Shown here in pieces: positions 1-8,779 of a stretch of 64,000 bases of DNA. The notes beneath the pieces were generated by a model that was given only the letters and a program-made list of their open reading frames with translations, was not told the DNA's origin and searched no databases. The position numbers were made by a program, and so were the translations under genes. The DNA is taken from contig JBBROS010000001.1 of the NCBI GenBank assembly GCA_038229135.1, forward strand, positions 62,001 to 126,000. Reading direction: 5' to 3'. How positions within the stretch are numbered: position 1 is the first letter of the stretch; each line of letters opens with the position of its first letter. The stretch is from JBBROS01 sp038229135. GTDB lineage: Bacteria > Pseudomonadota > Alphaproteobacteria > Acetobacterales > Acetobacteraceae.

Positions 1-629
1 AACACGATCTGCCCGTGCCCCATCACATACAGCCGCTGGCTGATGGCGAGCGCGATGTCGAGCTTCTGCTCGACCAACAAGATCGTGACCCCGCGCGCCG
101 CCACCTGCTCCAGCAGCGTCCGCACCGTCTGCACCATCATGGGCGCCAAGCCCTCCGTCGGCTCGTCCACCATCAGCAGCGCCGGGCGGCCCATCAACGT
201 ACGGCAGATGGCGAGCATCTGCTGCTCCCCCCCGCTCAGCGCCCCCGCCGGCGCCTCAGCCCGCTCCTCCAGGCGCGGGAACAAGGCGTAGGCGTCTGCC
301 AGCGCGAACGCCCCGCCCGGCCCGGCCTTCTCGCCCAGCACCAAATTCTGCTTCGTCGTCAGGTCCGGGAAGATCGCCCGGTGCTCGTCCACATACCCAA
401 GGCCCGCACGCGCCACCTGATGCGGCGCCATGCCCCCCAGCTCCCGCCCGCCGAACTTCACGCTTCCGGTGCGCGTCACGGCCCCCATGATCGCCTTCAG
501 CGTCGTGCTCCGCCCGGCCCCGTTGCGCCCCAGCAGCGCCACGATCTCGCCGCGCCCCACATGCAGGTCCACCCCCCGCAGCACCTGGCTTTTGCCATAC
601 CACGCTTCGAGCCCGCTCACCTCGAGCAT
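1..629 (-). CDS. livF: LivF-type ABC transporter ATPase (partial, C-terminus off the left edge)
   Basis: ATP-binding subunit of an importer for branched-chain amino acids or similar solutes, working with LivG at the cytoplasmic face of the inner membrane. The ATG at 629 opens MLEVSGLEAWYGKSQV and 209 codons are visible before the window edge. Signature LSGGEQQMLAICRTL and Walker B LLMVDEPTEGL are intact. The Walker A reads GRNGAGRST, so the normally invariant Lys is Arg; the second LivF in this window (49943) has the usual Lys. It is the last gene of a minus-strand livKHMGF operon, 46 bases after livG. The solute is unknown; family assignment is firm. Confidence 0.93.
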   Translation of the reverse strand, partial: MLEVSGLEAWYGKSQVLRGVDLHVGRGEIVALLGRNGAGRSTTLKAIMGAVTRTGSVKFGGRELGGMAPHQVARAGLGYVDEHRAIFPDLTTKQNLVLGEKAGPGGAFALADAYALFPRLEERAEAPAGALSGGEQQMLAICRTLMGRPALLMVDEPTEGLAPMMVQTVRTLLEQVAARGVTILLVEQKLDIALAISQRLYVMGHGQIV

Positions 630-675
630 GCGCTCTCCCTCTCCAGGTCCCCCTGGGCGAGCGGCGGGCACGCCC

Positions 676-1488
676 TCAACCATGCAGCGCCTCCGCGGCC
701 GCGCCCAGATACGCCGTCCGCACGGCCGGGTTCGCCCGTACCGCATCCGGCACCCCGGTCGCGATTACCCGCCCCTCCGCCAGCACCGAGATCCGGTCCG
801 CCAACTCGAACACCACGCCCAGATCGTGCTCGATCATCACCAGCGTACGCCCCACGCTCACGGCCCGGATCAGCTGCACCGCCCGCTCCGTCTCCGCCCG
901 GCTCATCCCAGCCGTAGGCTCGTCGAGCAGGATGCAGCTGGCGCCCCCCGCGATCGTCACCCCGATCTCGAGCGCCCGCTGCTCCGCATAGGCCAGGTTG
1001 CCCGCCAGCACGTCCCGCCGGCGCTCCAGCCCCACCTGGTGCAACACGTCCTCCGCCCGCGCCCGCAGGGGGCCATACCCGTCCAGCGCGCGCCAGAACG
1101 CATGCCCGCACCCGTGCCCCCGCATGGCCCCCGCGCGCAGGTTCTCGAACACCGAGAGCTTCGGGAACAGGCTCGTCACCTGGAAGCTCCGCGCGAGCCC
1201 CCGGTTGAAGATCGCGTGCGGCGGCAGCCCCGTGATGTCCTCGCCACCCAGGCTCACCCGCCCGGCATCCAGCGACAACCGCCCGCTCACCAGGTGGAAC
1301 AGCGTGCTCTTGCCCGCACCATTGGGCCCGATGACCGCATGCCGCTCGCCCGGCAGCACCTCGAGGTCGACCCCCTGGATGATCCGCGTCGGCCCGAACG
1401 CCTTGTGCAGCCCGGCCAGCACCAGCCCCGGAGCAGCACCCGTTGCAGCGGCCGGGGCAGCTCCCGGGGCAGTCCCCGCCCCGCTCAC
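676..1488 (-). CDS. livG: LivG-type ABC transporter ATPase
   Basis: Second ATPase of the same importer, 270 residues. Walker A GPNGAGKST, signature LAYAEQRALEIGVTIA (the degenerate AxAEQR form usual in LivG), Walker B CILLDEPTAGMS and switch His MIEHDLGVVF are all present. The GTG at 1488 is chosen because it overlaps the livM stop as GTGA, in line with the tight coupling in this operon, and because the next in-frame start would lie inside the conserved domain. The first 20 residues are a low-complexity Ala/Gly/Pro stretch before the ABC domain begins, which is unusual for LivG. Functional assignment is sound; the exact start is inferred. Confidence 0.92.
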   Translation of the reverse strand: MSGAGTAPGAAPAAATGAAPGLVLAGLHKAFGPTRIIQGVDLEVLPGERHAVIGPNGAGKSTLFHLVSGRLSLDAGRVSLGGEDITGLPPHAIFNRGLARSFQVTSLFPKLSVFENLRAGAMRGHGCGHAFWRALDGYGPLRARAEDVLHQVGLERRRDVLAGNLAYAEQRALEIGVTIAGGASCILLDEPTAGMSRAETERAVQLIRAVSVGRTLVMIEHDLGVVFELADRISVLAEGRVIATGVPDAVRANPAVRTAYLGAAAEALHG

Positions 1489-2753
1489 GACTGCACCGCC
1501 GCCTGCCACGCGGCCCGCGCCCGCGGGGCGGCCCACCGCAGCCACAGCGCCCCAGCCACGAACAGCGCGACAGCCAGTGCCCACGGCCCCCACGCCAGCG
1601 GATCCGCCACGAACCCGAACACCGGCCGCGGCTGCGCGCCATTCCGCACCGCCTGCAGCCGGAACGCGAGCTCCGCCAACCCGACCACGCCCAGCACCGC
1701 CAGTGCCAGACCCGGCGCCGCCACCGCATAGCTCGGCACCAGCCGTCCCACGCGCCCTGCCCGCAGCACCGGCCCATGCGCGGACAATACCCCCGCAATC
1801 CCGCCCGGCGCCCACACCACCACCGCCACGAACAGCAGCCCCGAATAAAGCTGCCACGCATCCGTGACCGTCCCGAGCGCCACGCTCAACAGCGTGATCA
1901 GCACCGCTCCTACCACCGGGCCCCAGAACAGCCCGATCCCCCCGATGAACGTCATCAGCAACACCGCACCCGAAGCCTCCGGCCCCATGTTGCTGCTGGT
2001 CGCAATCTCATCGTTCAGCGCCGCGAGCCCCCCCGCCAGCCCGGCGAACAACCCGCTCAGCGCGAACACCCGGAACCGGATGCGCGCCGGGTCGTAGCCG
2101 AGGAAGCTCACACGCTCCGGGTTGTCCCGCACCGCATTGGCCAGCCGCCCGAGCGGCGTGCGCGTGTATACCCACATCAGCAGCGCCGCTGCCCAGGCCC
2201 AGGCCGCGATCACGGCATAGGCCTGGCTCTGCGACCCGAAATCATAACCGAGCAGCGCCGGCCCGGCCGAGCGGTCCGCACTCACCCCCTCTTCGCCCCC
2301 GAACACGCCCGGGAACAACAGCACCCCCGCGACAGCGAGCTCCGCGACGCCGAGCGTGATCATCGCGAATGCAGTCCCTGCACGCTTCGTGGCCACCCAC
2401 CCCGCCAGCAGCGCCGCCGCCAATCCGCCCAGCGCGCCCACCACAGGCAGCAGCGGCGCCGGCAGCCACACCCCGGCATCGGCGAACTTCATCGCATGTA
2501 GCGCCGCGAACCCGCCGAAGCCCAGGAACACCGCATGCCCGAAATCCAGCATGCCCCCCTGGCCCAGCAGCATGTTGAAGCTGAGCGCGAACACGATCGC
2601 GATCGCCATGCGGCACAGCAACGAGAGCGCGAATCCGCTGGTCAGCACGTAAGGCAGCGCCACCGCCAGCAGCCCCGCCAGCATCCATGGCACGGCCGCC
2701 CGCCACACGAGCCCCGGCGTCGGCCGCACGGTCAAGACGACCTCGCTAGGCAC
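1485..2753 (-). CDS. livM: LivM-type ABC permease
   Basis: Inner-membrane permease of the liv importer, 422 residues, with many hydrophobic segments spread over the whole length. Conserved LivM segments are seen: GQGGMLDFGHAVFLGFGGF near residues 65-83, the EAA-like stretch LANAVRDNPERVSFLGYDP, and SGLFAGLAGGLAALND. The C-terminal tail of about 90 residues after the usual end carries two further hydrophobic segments (AVAAPGLALAVLGVVGLAEL and a Trp-rich one), so it is longer than the second LivM of the window (322 residues). Its start overlaps the livH stop by 8 bases, and its stop overlaps the livG GTG. Confidence 0.93.
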   Translation of the reverse strand: MPSEVVLTVRPTPGLVWRAAVPWMLAGLLAVALPYVLTSGFALSLLCRMAIAIVFALSFNMLLGQGGMLDFGHAVFLGFGGFAALHAMKFADAGVWLPAPLLPVVGALGGLAAALLAGWVATKRAGTAFAMITLGVAELAVAGVLLFPGVFGGEEGVSADRSAGPALLGYDFGSQSQAYAVIAAWAWAAALLMWVYTRTPLGRLANAVRDNPERVSFLGYDPARIRFRVFALSGLFAGLAGGLAALNDEIATSSNMGPEASGAVLLMTFIGGIGLFWGPVVGAVLITLLSVALGTVTDAWQLYSGLLFVAVVVWAPGGIAGVLSAHGPVLRAGRVGRLVPSYAVAAPGLALAVLGVVGLAELAFRLQAVRNGAQPRPVFGFVADPLAWGPWALAVALFVAGALWLRWAAPRARAAWQAAVQS

Positions 2754-3690
2754 TCCGCGTCCCCATCAAACCACGGGGCCGCAGCGCCAGCACGAGGATC
2801 AGCAGCGCATACGGCACCACCGGCGCCACCCGCGCGATGCTCACCTTCCACAGGTCGGACAGCCAATCGAGCGGCACCGCGACCCCCACCCGCGCCAGCG
2901 CCGCCCCCAGCGGCAGGTCGAGCGCAATGGAGGCCGTCTGCACGAACCCGATCAGCAGGCTCGCCACGAGCGCCCCCCATAGGCTGCCCAGGCCGCCCAT
3001 CACCACCACCGCGAACACGATCGCGCCGAGCGCCCGCGCCATGCCGGGCTCGGTGGTGAACGCGTTTCCTGCAATCACGCCCGCCAGCCCCGCCAAAGCG
3101 CACCCGGCCCCGAACACGAGCGTGAAAACCCGCGGCACGTCGTGCCCCAGCATGCCCACCATATCCGGATGCGTCAGCGCCGCCCGCACCACCAGGCCCA
3201 GCCGCGTCCGCGCAAGCGTCGCGAACAGCGCCACGAACATCGCCAGCGCCACCGCCATCATGAACAGCCGGTAGGCGGGGTAGGCGTTGCCCGCAATCTG
3301 GAACAACGGCCAGTCCAGCGAGGATGGCACCTTGTACGGCACCGGCGTCCGCCCCCACACCAATGGCACCACCTCGCCGATGATGAACGCGAGGCCGAAG
3401 GTGAACAGCAGCTCCGCCACGTGCCCGTGCTTGTGCACCGCCCGCAGCCCCCAGCGCTCCACCAGCGCGCCCAGCACACCCACGAGCAACGGCGCCACCA
3501 CCAGCGCCGGCCAGAACCCGATGCGGACACTGATGGTGTACGCCAGGAACGCGCCCAGCATGTAGAAGCTCGCATGCGCCAGGTTCAGCACGCCCATCAT
3601 CCCGTAGATGAGCGTGAGCCCGGACGACAGCATGAACAGCAGCAGCCCGTAGACGGCGCCGTTCAACAGTATGAGAAGAAATTGCTCCAA
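2746..3690 (-). CDS. livH: LivH-type ABC permease
   Basis: First inner-membrane permease of the importer, 314 residues. The N-terminus LNGAVYGLLLFMLSSGLTLI and the motif GVLNLAHASFYMLGAF are characteristic of LivH, as is the C-terminal LALRPRGLMG. About eight hydrophobic segments are visible. It follows the binding-protein gene after a gap of 128 bases that holds a large palindromic repeat, and overlaps livM by 8 bases. The Leu/Ile-rich N-terminus fits direct membrane insertion without a cleaved signal. Confidence 0.94.
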   Translation of the reverse strand: MEQFLLILLNGAVYGLLLFMLSSGLTLIYGMMGVLNLAHASFYMLGAFLAYTISVRIGFWPALVVAPLLVGVLGALVERWGLRAVHKHGHVAELLFTFGLAFIIGEVVPLVWGRTPVPYKVPSSLDWPLFQIAGNAYPAYRLFMMAVALAMFVALFATLARTRLGLVVRAALTHPDMVGMLGHDVPRVFTLVFGAGCALAGLAGVIAGNAFTTEPGMARALGAIVFAVVVMGGLGSLWGALVASLLIGFVQTASIALDLPLGAALARVGVAVPLDWLSDLWKVSIARVAPVVPYALLILVLALRPRGLMGTRSA

Positions 3691-3702
3691 CTTGCCTCTA
3701 CC

Positions 3703-3802
3703 TCGTCATCGCGAGCCGAAGGCGTGACGATCCGGGGACCACACGGAGCAGGCCCGCTCGGTTCCTGGATCGCCACGGCCCAAGCAGGCCTCGCGATGAC
3801 GA
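3703..3802. repeat. Large palindromic intergenic repeat (copy 1)
   Basis: The outer arms TCGTCATCGCGAG (3703-3715) and CTCGCGATGACGA (3790-3802) are perfect 13-base complements. Inside them an imperfect second pair surrounds GACGATCC and GGATCGCC. The same design and arm sequence recur at 47243-47332. It lies between the livK stop and the livH start and could fold in the polycistronic mRNA. It resembles the widespread GTCATTGCGAG-type dispersed repeats of proteobacteria, in a GC-rich version. Confidence 0.85.
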
Positions 3803-3818
3803 ACACACGGCACGGCGC

Positions 3819-5057
3819 CTACGACGGTGCCGCGAACTTGCAGGTGGTCGGCAGCCGCTGCACCTCGGCCTCGATGCGTTTGACGGTCTTGAAGCCCATC
3901 TTGATGTCCGGGAACGTGTACTGCATCCCGGGCTCGAGCGTGCTGACATACATCGGCTGCAGCAGCTGGTGGTTGTCCTCCCGCATCGTCACCTCGCCCA
4001 GCGGCCCGGTCCACTTCATCGTGGCCAGCACCTGGCCCACCTTGGCCGGGTCGGAGCTGTCGGCCTGTTTCATCGCCGCTGCCCACATTTCCACCAGCGT
4101 CACCACGCGCCAGTAGAAGAACTTCTGGTTGTACTTGGCCTCGAATGCCGCCGCCATGTCCTCGAGGTCCTTGTTGGCCAAATTCGCATGATATTCGCTG
4201 ATCTGCGCATACCCCTTGCTGTTGGGCCCCACGCCCGCGATCACGTCGGAACTGCCGAGGTAGTAGGTGAAGAATGTGCCTTTGAACCCGCTATCGTTCG
4301 CCGCCTTGGCCAGCAGTGAAAGGTCCGCACCCCACGCCCCGGTCACCACCGCATCCGCACCCGCCGCCTGCATCTTCTGGATGTAAGGGGTGAAATCCTT
4401 CACTTTACCCAAGGGCACGCGCTCCACGCCCACGACCTCGAGGTCCGGACGCCGGTTGGCGAGCATCTCGCGCGCCGCCTTCTCCACCGACTGGCCGAAC
4501 GAGTAGTCCGGGTTGAACACATAAACCTTCTTCACCGTAGGCTGGCTCACGAGGTAGTCGCTCAGCGCCCGCATCTTCATGTCCACGTCCGCGTCGAAGC
4601 GGAAATGCCACCAGGTGCACTTCTCGTTCGTGAGCCCCGGATCCACCGCCGCGTAGTTCAGGAACATCACGGACTTCCCCGGCTCCCGCCGGTTGCCCTT
4701 CGTGATGGCATCCGACAGTGCGAACGCGACCGAGCTGCCGTTGCCCTGGGTGATGTAGCGGATGCCGTCATCCACGGCCTTGCGAAGCAGCGTCAGCGAC
4801 TTGTCCGGGCTCACCTCGTTGTCCATCGGCACGAGCTCGAGCTTGCGCCCCTTGCCCGCCGCCTCCCGCGCGTTCACCCGGTCGATCGCGAAGCGAAAAT
4901 GCTGTTCGCCCAACTGTCCCGTGGCGGCCAGCGAGCCGCTCAGCGGGTCGATGTAGGCCAGCCGGACCGTCTCGTCCGCCCGGGCGTCGTTGAGTAGGGC
5001 GGTTCCGCCCAGCATTGCCATCAAAGCGACCACAGGGGCCGCAGCGTGTCGGATCAT
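3819..5057 (-). CDS. livK: Branched-chain-amino-acid-type ABC substrate-binding protein
   Basis: Periplasmic binding protein (Peripla_BP_6 / LivK type), 412 residues, first gene of the liv operon. The ATG at 5057 is preceded by GGGAGG at 8 bases, which decides it over an upstream ATG in the same frame. A Sec signal peptide covers about residues 1-28, ending near DARADE. The mature part has the family pattern: VRLAYIDPLSGSLAATGQ at the start, VYVFNPDYSFGQSV in the hinge region, and ADAVVTGAWGADLSLLAKA. The repeated mention of Trp/Tyr-rich stretches near residues 280-320 (FFYWRVV) is common in binders of aromatic or amide solutes, but the ligand cannot be read from sequence. Confidence 0.93.
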   Translation of the reverse strand: MIRHAAAPVVALMAMLGGTALLNDARADETVRLAYIDPLSGSLAATGQLGEQHFRFAIDRVNAREAAGKGRKLELVPMDNEVSPDKSLTLLRKAVDDGIRYITQGNGSSVAFALSDAITKGNRREPGKSVMFLNYAAVDPGLTNEKCTWWHFRFDADVDMKMRALSDYLVSQPTVKKVYVFNPDYSFGQSVEKAAREMLANRRPDLEVVGVERVPLGKVKDFTPYIQKMQAAGADAVVTGAWGADLSLLAKAANDSGFKGTFFTYYLGSSDVIAGVGPNSKGYAQISEYHANLANKDLEDMAAAFEAKYNQKFFYWRVVTLVEMWAAAMKQADSSDPAKVGQVLATMKWTGPLGEVTMREDNHQLLQPMYVSTLEPGMQYTFPDIKMGFKTVKRIEAEVQRLPTTCKFAAPS

Positions 5058-5119
5058 CGTCGCCTCCCATGCGCCTGTCCCGGCGCTCACACCGCACCAT
5101 CCCGTGCAAGCCCGTCCGC

Positions 5120-5157
5120 CGTCAATGCAAGTGTCGACACGATGTCGAGCGTTGACG
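5120..5157. promoter_or_regulatory. Candidate divergent promoter/operator between livK and the nitronate monooxygenase
   Basis: In the 131-base divergent gap, CGTCAA (5120-5125) and TTGACG (5152-5157) form an inverted pair, each reading outward as a perfect -35-like TTGACG, around a central perfect palindrome GTGTCGACAC (5131-5140). The -10 regions are poor matches. The same CGTCAA/TTGACG arms recur at 42107. Function is inferred. Confidence 0.4.
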
Positions 5158-5188
5158 TGACCGCCCGTCCTGCCACAGTCCGGCGGCC

Positions 5189-6145
5189 ATGCCCTTGCCC
5201 CCCGTCCTCGCCCGCCTCCGCCTGCCGGTCATTGCGGCCCCCCTCTTCATCATCTCGAATCCCGCGCTCGTCATCGCTCAATGCAAGGCCGGCATCGTCG
5301 GCAGCTTCCCGGCGCTGAACGCTCGCCCGGCGGACCAGCTCGGCGTCTGGATCCGCCAGATCCAGGACGCGCTCGCCGACCATGACGCCCGACACCCGGA
5401 CCGTCCCGCCGCCCCCTTCGCGGTCAACCAGATCGTCCACCGCAGCAACGCCCGGCTCGAGGCGGACCTGCAGGTCATGGTCGATCACAAGGCCCCGCTC
5501 TGCATCACCTCCCTCGGTGCCCGGCCCGAGCTCAACGCTGCCGTCCACGCCTATGGCGGCCTCGTGTTCCACGACGTCATCGACGACCGGTTTGCCCGCA
5601 AGGCCATCGAGAAGGGCGCCGATGGCCTGGTTGCCGTCGCAGCCGGCGCAGGCGGCCACGCGGGCACCATCAGCCCCTTCGCCCTCATCCAGGAAATCCG
5701 CGCCTGGTTCGCGGGGCCGGTCGCCCTCTCCGGCAGCATCGCCACCGGCGGCGCCATCCTCGCGGCCCAGGCCATGGGCGCCGACCTCGCCTATGTCGGC
5801 TCCGCCTTCATCGCGACCGAGGAGGCCAACGCCGCCTCCGCCTATAAGCAGGCCATCGTGGAGGGCACCGCGTCCGACATCGTCTACACCAGCGCCGTCA
5901 CGGGCGTGCACGGCAACTACCTGCGGCCGAGCCTCGTTGCCGCCGGGCTGGACCCCGACAACCTGCCCGCGGCCCCCTCGATGGATTTCGGTGGGGAAAA
6001 ACCGCGTGCCTGGAAGGACATCTGGGGCTCGGGCCAGGGCATCGGCGCCATCGACGCCGTGCGCTCCGCATCCGACTTGATCGACCGCCTCGCCGACGAG
6101 TATGCCTCCGCCCGGGCGCGCATCGAGGCCCTGCCCGGATCGTGA
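5189..6145 (+). CDS. Nitronate monooxygenase (2-nitropropane dioxygenase family)
   Basis: FMN-dependent TIM-barrel enzyme of 318 residues that oxidises alkyl nitronates, often as detoxification of propionate-3-nitronate. The start LPPVLARLRLPVIAAPLFI and the phosphate/flavin-binding stretches ALVIAQCKAGIVGSFPALNA and GSIATGGAILAAQAMGADL fit the family. GAGGHAG at about 153-159 carries the conserved active-site His157. The gene stands alone on the plus strand, divergent from livK. Other members act as enoyl reductases or have unknown substrates, so the family call is firm and the substrate is not. Confidence 0.9.
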   Translation: MPLPPVLARLRLPVIAAPLFIISNPALVIAQCKAGIVGSFPALNARPADQLGVWIRQIQDALADHDARHPDRPAAPFAVNQIVHRSNARLEADLQVMVDHKAPLCITSLGARPELNAAVHAYGGLVFHDVIDDRFARKAIEKGADGLVAVAAGAGGHAGTISPFALIQEIRAWFAGPVALSGSIATGGAILAAQAMGADLAYVGSAFIATEEANAASAYKQAIVEGTASDIVYTSAVTGVHGNYLRPSLVAAGLDPDNLPAAPSMDFGGEKPRAWKDIWGSGQGIGAIDAVRSASDLIDRLADEYASARARIEALPGS

Positions 6146-6212
6146 ACACACCTCAGATTGTATCGGTTGTTGCGCTGCACCATCCTATGGCGCGAAACCG
6201 AATTGGTGACCC

Positions 6213-7370
6213 GTGCCAGGCCTTGCCGAAACCCTCCTCAGCCTCCGTAGCCTGCGAAACCGTGTGGACGATGCCACGGCGAACCTGGCCGAACCATTGC
6301 GGCTGAGCCTCGTCGCCCCCCGGGGCAGCAATCCCGGGGACCTCCGGATGCTCACATATGTGCCGCCCGGCCTCCCGCCTGGTGCGCCGCTCGTGGTCGT
6401 CCTGCACGGCTGCACGCAGAACGCCGCCGCCTACGACCACGGAGCAGGCTGGTCAGCCCTCGCCGAACGCCACGGCTTCGCCCTCCTCTTACCCGAGCAG
6501 CAGCGCGCCAACAACAGCCATCTCTGCTTCAACTGGTTCCAGCCCGACGACGTGACGGCCGGTCGGGGCGAGGCCGGGTCCATCCGGCAGATGACGGAGC
6601 AGATGCTCGAGACCCATCGGCTCGACCGCCGTCGCGTCTTCGTCACCGGCCTATCCGCAGGGGGCGCCATGACGGCCGCGATGCTCGCCACCGCACCGGA
6701 CCTCTTCACTGCGGGCGCCATCATCGCCGGCCTCCCCTACGGTGCCGCGAGCTCCGTCCAGGAGGCGTTCTCGGCCATGAACCAGAGCCGCCACCGCACT
6801 GCGCGCGAATGGGGAGACCGCGTGCGGGCCGCCGCGCCCGCCGGCAAGCCCTGGAACGGCCCCTGGCCGACCGTGCAGATCTGGCAGGGCCTCGCCGACC
6901 ATACCGTGAAGCCCGCGAATGCCGACGAACTGGCCCTGCAATGGGCCAACGTCCATGGCCAGCCCGAACGCCCGACAGCCTCCGAGATCGTCGACGGCGC
7001 GAGCCACGACCGCTGGGATGTGAACGGCCGCCCCGTCGTCGAACGCTGGCTCGTCCCCGGCCTCGCACACGGCACCCCGATCGTCCCCAACGACGCCGAT
7101 GCCGACCACGCCGTCGGCATCCCCGGTCCGCACATGCTGAAGAGCATCATCTCGAGCACCTGGCATATCGCCGCATCGTGGGGCCTGCTCACGCAAGCCG
7201 CGCGCCCCAACACTGCCGGGCTCAACGCTGCCGGGCCCAACACTCCGAGGCTCGGCGCAGCCCGGCCCACCGCCACCCGCCCGAGCGCCACCCCGACGCC
7301 CGGCGCTGCCACCGAGCCGCATGGCACTCTGGTCGAACGCACGCTGAAGGCTGCCGGCCTGATCCGCTAG
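6213..7370 (+). CDS. PHB-depolymerase-family esterase
   Basis: Alpha/beta-hydrolase of the LpqC / poly(3-hydroxybutyrate) depolymerase esterase family, 385 residues. Seen: oxyanion motif VVLHGCTQNA, nucleophile elbow VTGLSAGGAM (Ser), the Asp segment WQGLADHTVKP, and a His in VPGLAHGTPI. No signal peptide is obvious, so it may be cytoplasmic or non-classical. The start is a GTG at 6213; no strong ribosome site is seen and no better in-frame start precedes it. Residues about 310-370 are low complexity, with repeated Ala/Pro/Thr/Asn units, and look like a disordered tail. Substrate could be short-chain PHA, feruloyl esters or similar. Confidence 0.85.
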   Translation: MPGLAETLLSLRSLRNRVDDATANLAEPLRLSLVAPRGSNPGDLRMLTYVPPGLPPGAPLVVVLHGCTQNAAAYDHGAGWSALAERHGFALLLPEQQRANNSHLCFNWFQPDDVTAGRGEAGSIRQMTEQMLETHRLDRRRVFVTGLSAGGAMTAAMLATAPDLFTAGAIIAGLPYGAASSVQEAFSAMNQSRHRTAREWGDRVRAAAPAGKPWNGPWPTVQIWQGLADHTVKPANADELALQWANVHGQPERPTASEIVDGASHDRWDVNGRPVVERWLVPGLAHGTPIVPNDADADHAVGIPGPHMLKSIISSTWHIAASWGLLTQAARPNTAGLNAAGPNTPRLGAARPTATRPSATPTPGAATEPHGTLVERTLKAAGLIR

Positions 7371-7498
7371 CCTCTCGATCCTCTACCCCTTGGAGAGGGT
7401 CGAGCCGGAAGCCCGGCCACACGGACCGTCATCCGCCAACCCCCGGCGTCACGCTTCGTAACGCGCGTTTACCAGCCGAGGATGGTATCCAATCGGCC

Positions 7499-8779
7499 AT
7501 GGACACGCATGTCGCCCACGCCCTCATCCGCTTCGGACTTGGTCGCCGTGGTCAGGAAGCGACCCCCTCGGACCCGGTCGCCTGGCTTCGCGCCCAGGTC
7601 CGCGGCCCCGACACGGCCCGCTTCGACCCGAGCCTCCCCACCGCCGCCGAGGGCCTGACGCAGCTCCGCGAACAGAACCGCATGAAGATCCAAGGCCTCG
7701 TCCAACCCCTTTTCGAGGCCCATGCCCGCGCCCAGACGGAGCTGCTGCTCACCACCGGCCAGCCCTTCCGCGAGCGCCTGGTACAGTTCTGGGCCAACCA
7801 CTTCACCGTCAGCCTCCGTCAGGGCGGCACCCGCGCCACCGTCGGCCCCTTCGTGAAGGATGCCATTCGCCCCCATGTCACGGGCCCGTTCTTCGCCATG
7901 CTGCTCGAAGTCATGCGCCACCCGGCCATGATCATGTATCTGGATAACCAGGCCTCCTTCGGCCCCACCAGCGTGCGCGGCCTCCGCGACAACAAGGGCC
8001 TGAACGAGAACCTCGCCCGCGAATGCCTCGAGCTACACACCGTCAGCCCCGCCTCCGGCTACACCCAGGCCGACGTGACGTCGTTCGCGAAGGTGCTCAC
8101 CGGCTGGTCCGTGGACCTCCAGCGGCTCGAGCCCGGGTATCAATTCCGCCCCTTCGTCCACGAGCCCGGCGACAAGACCGTCCTCGGCCGCCGCTTCCCC
8201 GAGGGTGAGGCCGGCGGCATCGCGGCCTTGCAATACCTGGCGCATCACCCCGCGACCTACCGCCACCTCGCCACCAAGCTGGTCGGCCACTTCGTCAGCG
8301 ACACGCCGCCCCCCGACGCCGTCCGCACCATCGAGGGCGTGCTGCGGGACACGGGCGGCGATCTTGGCGAGGCCACCCTCGCCCTCATCGACCTCCGCCA
8401 GGCCTGGACGCCGCTGGCCAAGCTCCGCACGCCACAGGACTTCGCCGTCGCCACCCTGCGCGCCCTCGACCTTCCGCCCGACAAGATGCCGCCGCTGCAG
8501 GGCGCCTTCGCCAACCTCGGCCAACCGCTGTGGAACGCGAAGCTGCCGGACGGCTACAAGGACACGGCCGAGGAGTGGGTGGCGCCCGAAGCTCTCGTGC
8601 GCCGGATCGACTGGACCCACGGCGTGGCCGGCCGCGCCGACCGGGACGCCGCCGAAGTGGCCCAGTCCGCCCTCGGCCCCCTGCTCCGCCCGAGCACCGC
8701 CGCAGCACTCCGCACCGCCGGCTCCCGCCGGGACGCGCTGACGCTCCTGCTCACCTCCCCCGAGTTCATGAGGCGCTGA
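7499..8779 (+). CDS. DUF1800 family protein
   Basis: 426 residues, recognised as DUF1800 by the pattern RFGLGRRG at the N-terminus, LVQFWANHFTVSL near the middle and ARECLELHTVSPASGYTQADV, followed by AKVLTGWSVD. The ATG at 7499 gives MDTHVAHALIRFGLG. DUF1800 proteins are of unknown biochemical role and are nearly always paired with a DUF1501 protein, as here: the stop at 8777-8779 overlaps the next start as TGATG. Unlike many members it shows no signal peptide, while its partner has a twin-arginine one. Confidence 0.9.
   Translation: MDTHVAHALIRFGLGRRGQEATPSDPVAWLRAQVRGPDTARFDPSLPTAAEGLTQLREQNRMKIQGLVQPLFEAHARAQTELLLTTGQPFRERLVQFWANHFTVSLRQGGTRATVGPFVKDAIRPHVTGPFFAMLLEVMRHPAMIMYLDNQASFGPTSVRGLRDNKGLNENLARECLELHTVSPASGYTQADVTSFAKVLTGWSVDLQRLEPGYQFRPFVHEPGDKTVLGRRFPEGEAGGIAALQYLAHHPATYRHLATKLVGHFVSDTPPPDAVRTIEGVLRDTGGDLGEATLALIDLRQAWTPLAKLRTPQDFAVATLRALDLPPDKMPPLQGAFANLGQPLWNAKLPDGYKDTAEEWVAPEALVRRIDWTHGVAGRADRDAAEVAQSALGPLLRPSTAAALRTAGSRRDALTLLLTSPEFMRR

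Noticed and set aside
1..629. LivF as a pseudogene because of the Walker A change
   Set aside because: The frame is open, all other motifs are intact and it is in a complete operon; the Lys-to-Arg change alone does not mark a broken gene.
3691..3818. Insertion sequence remnant between livK and livH
   Set aside because: No transposase fragment or target duplication; the symmetric hairpin design and second copy at 47243 fit a dispersed palindromic repeat.
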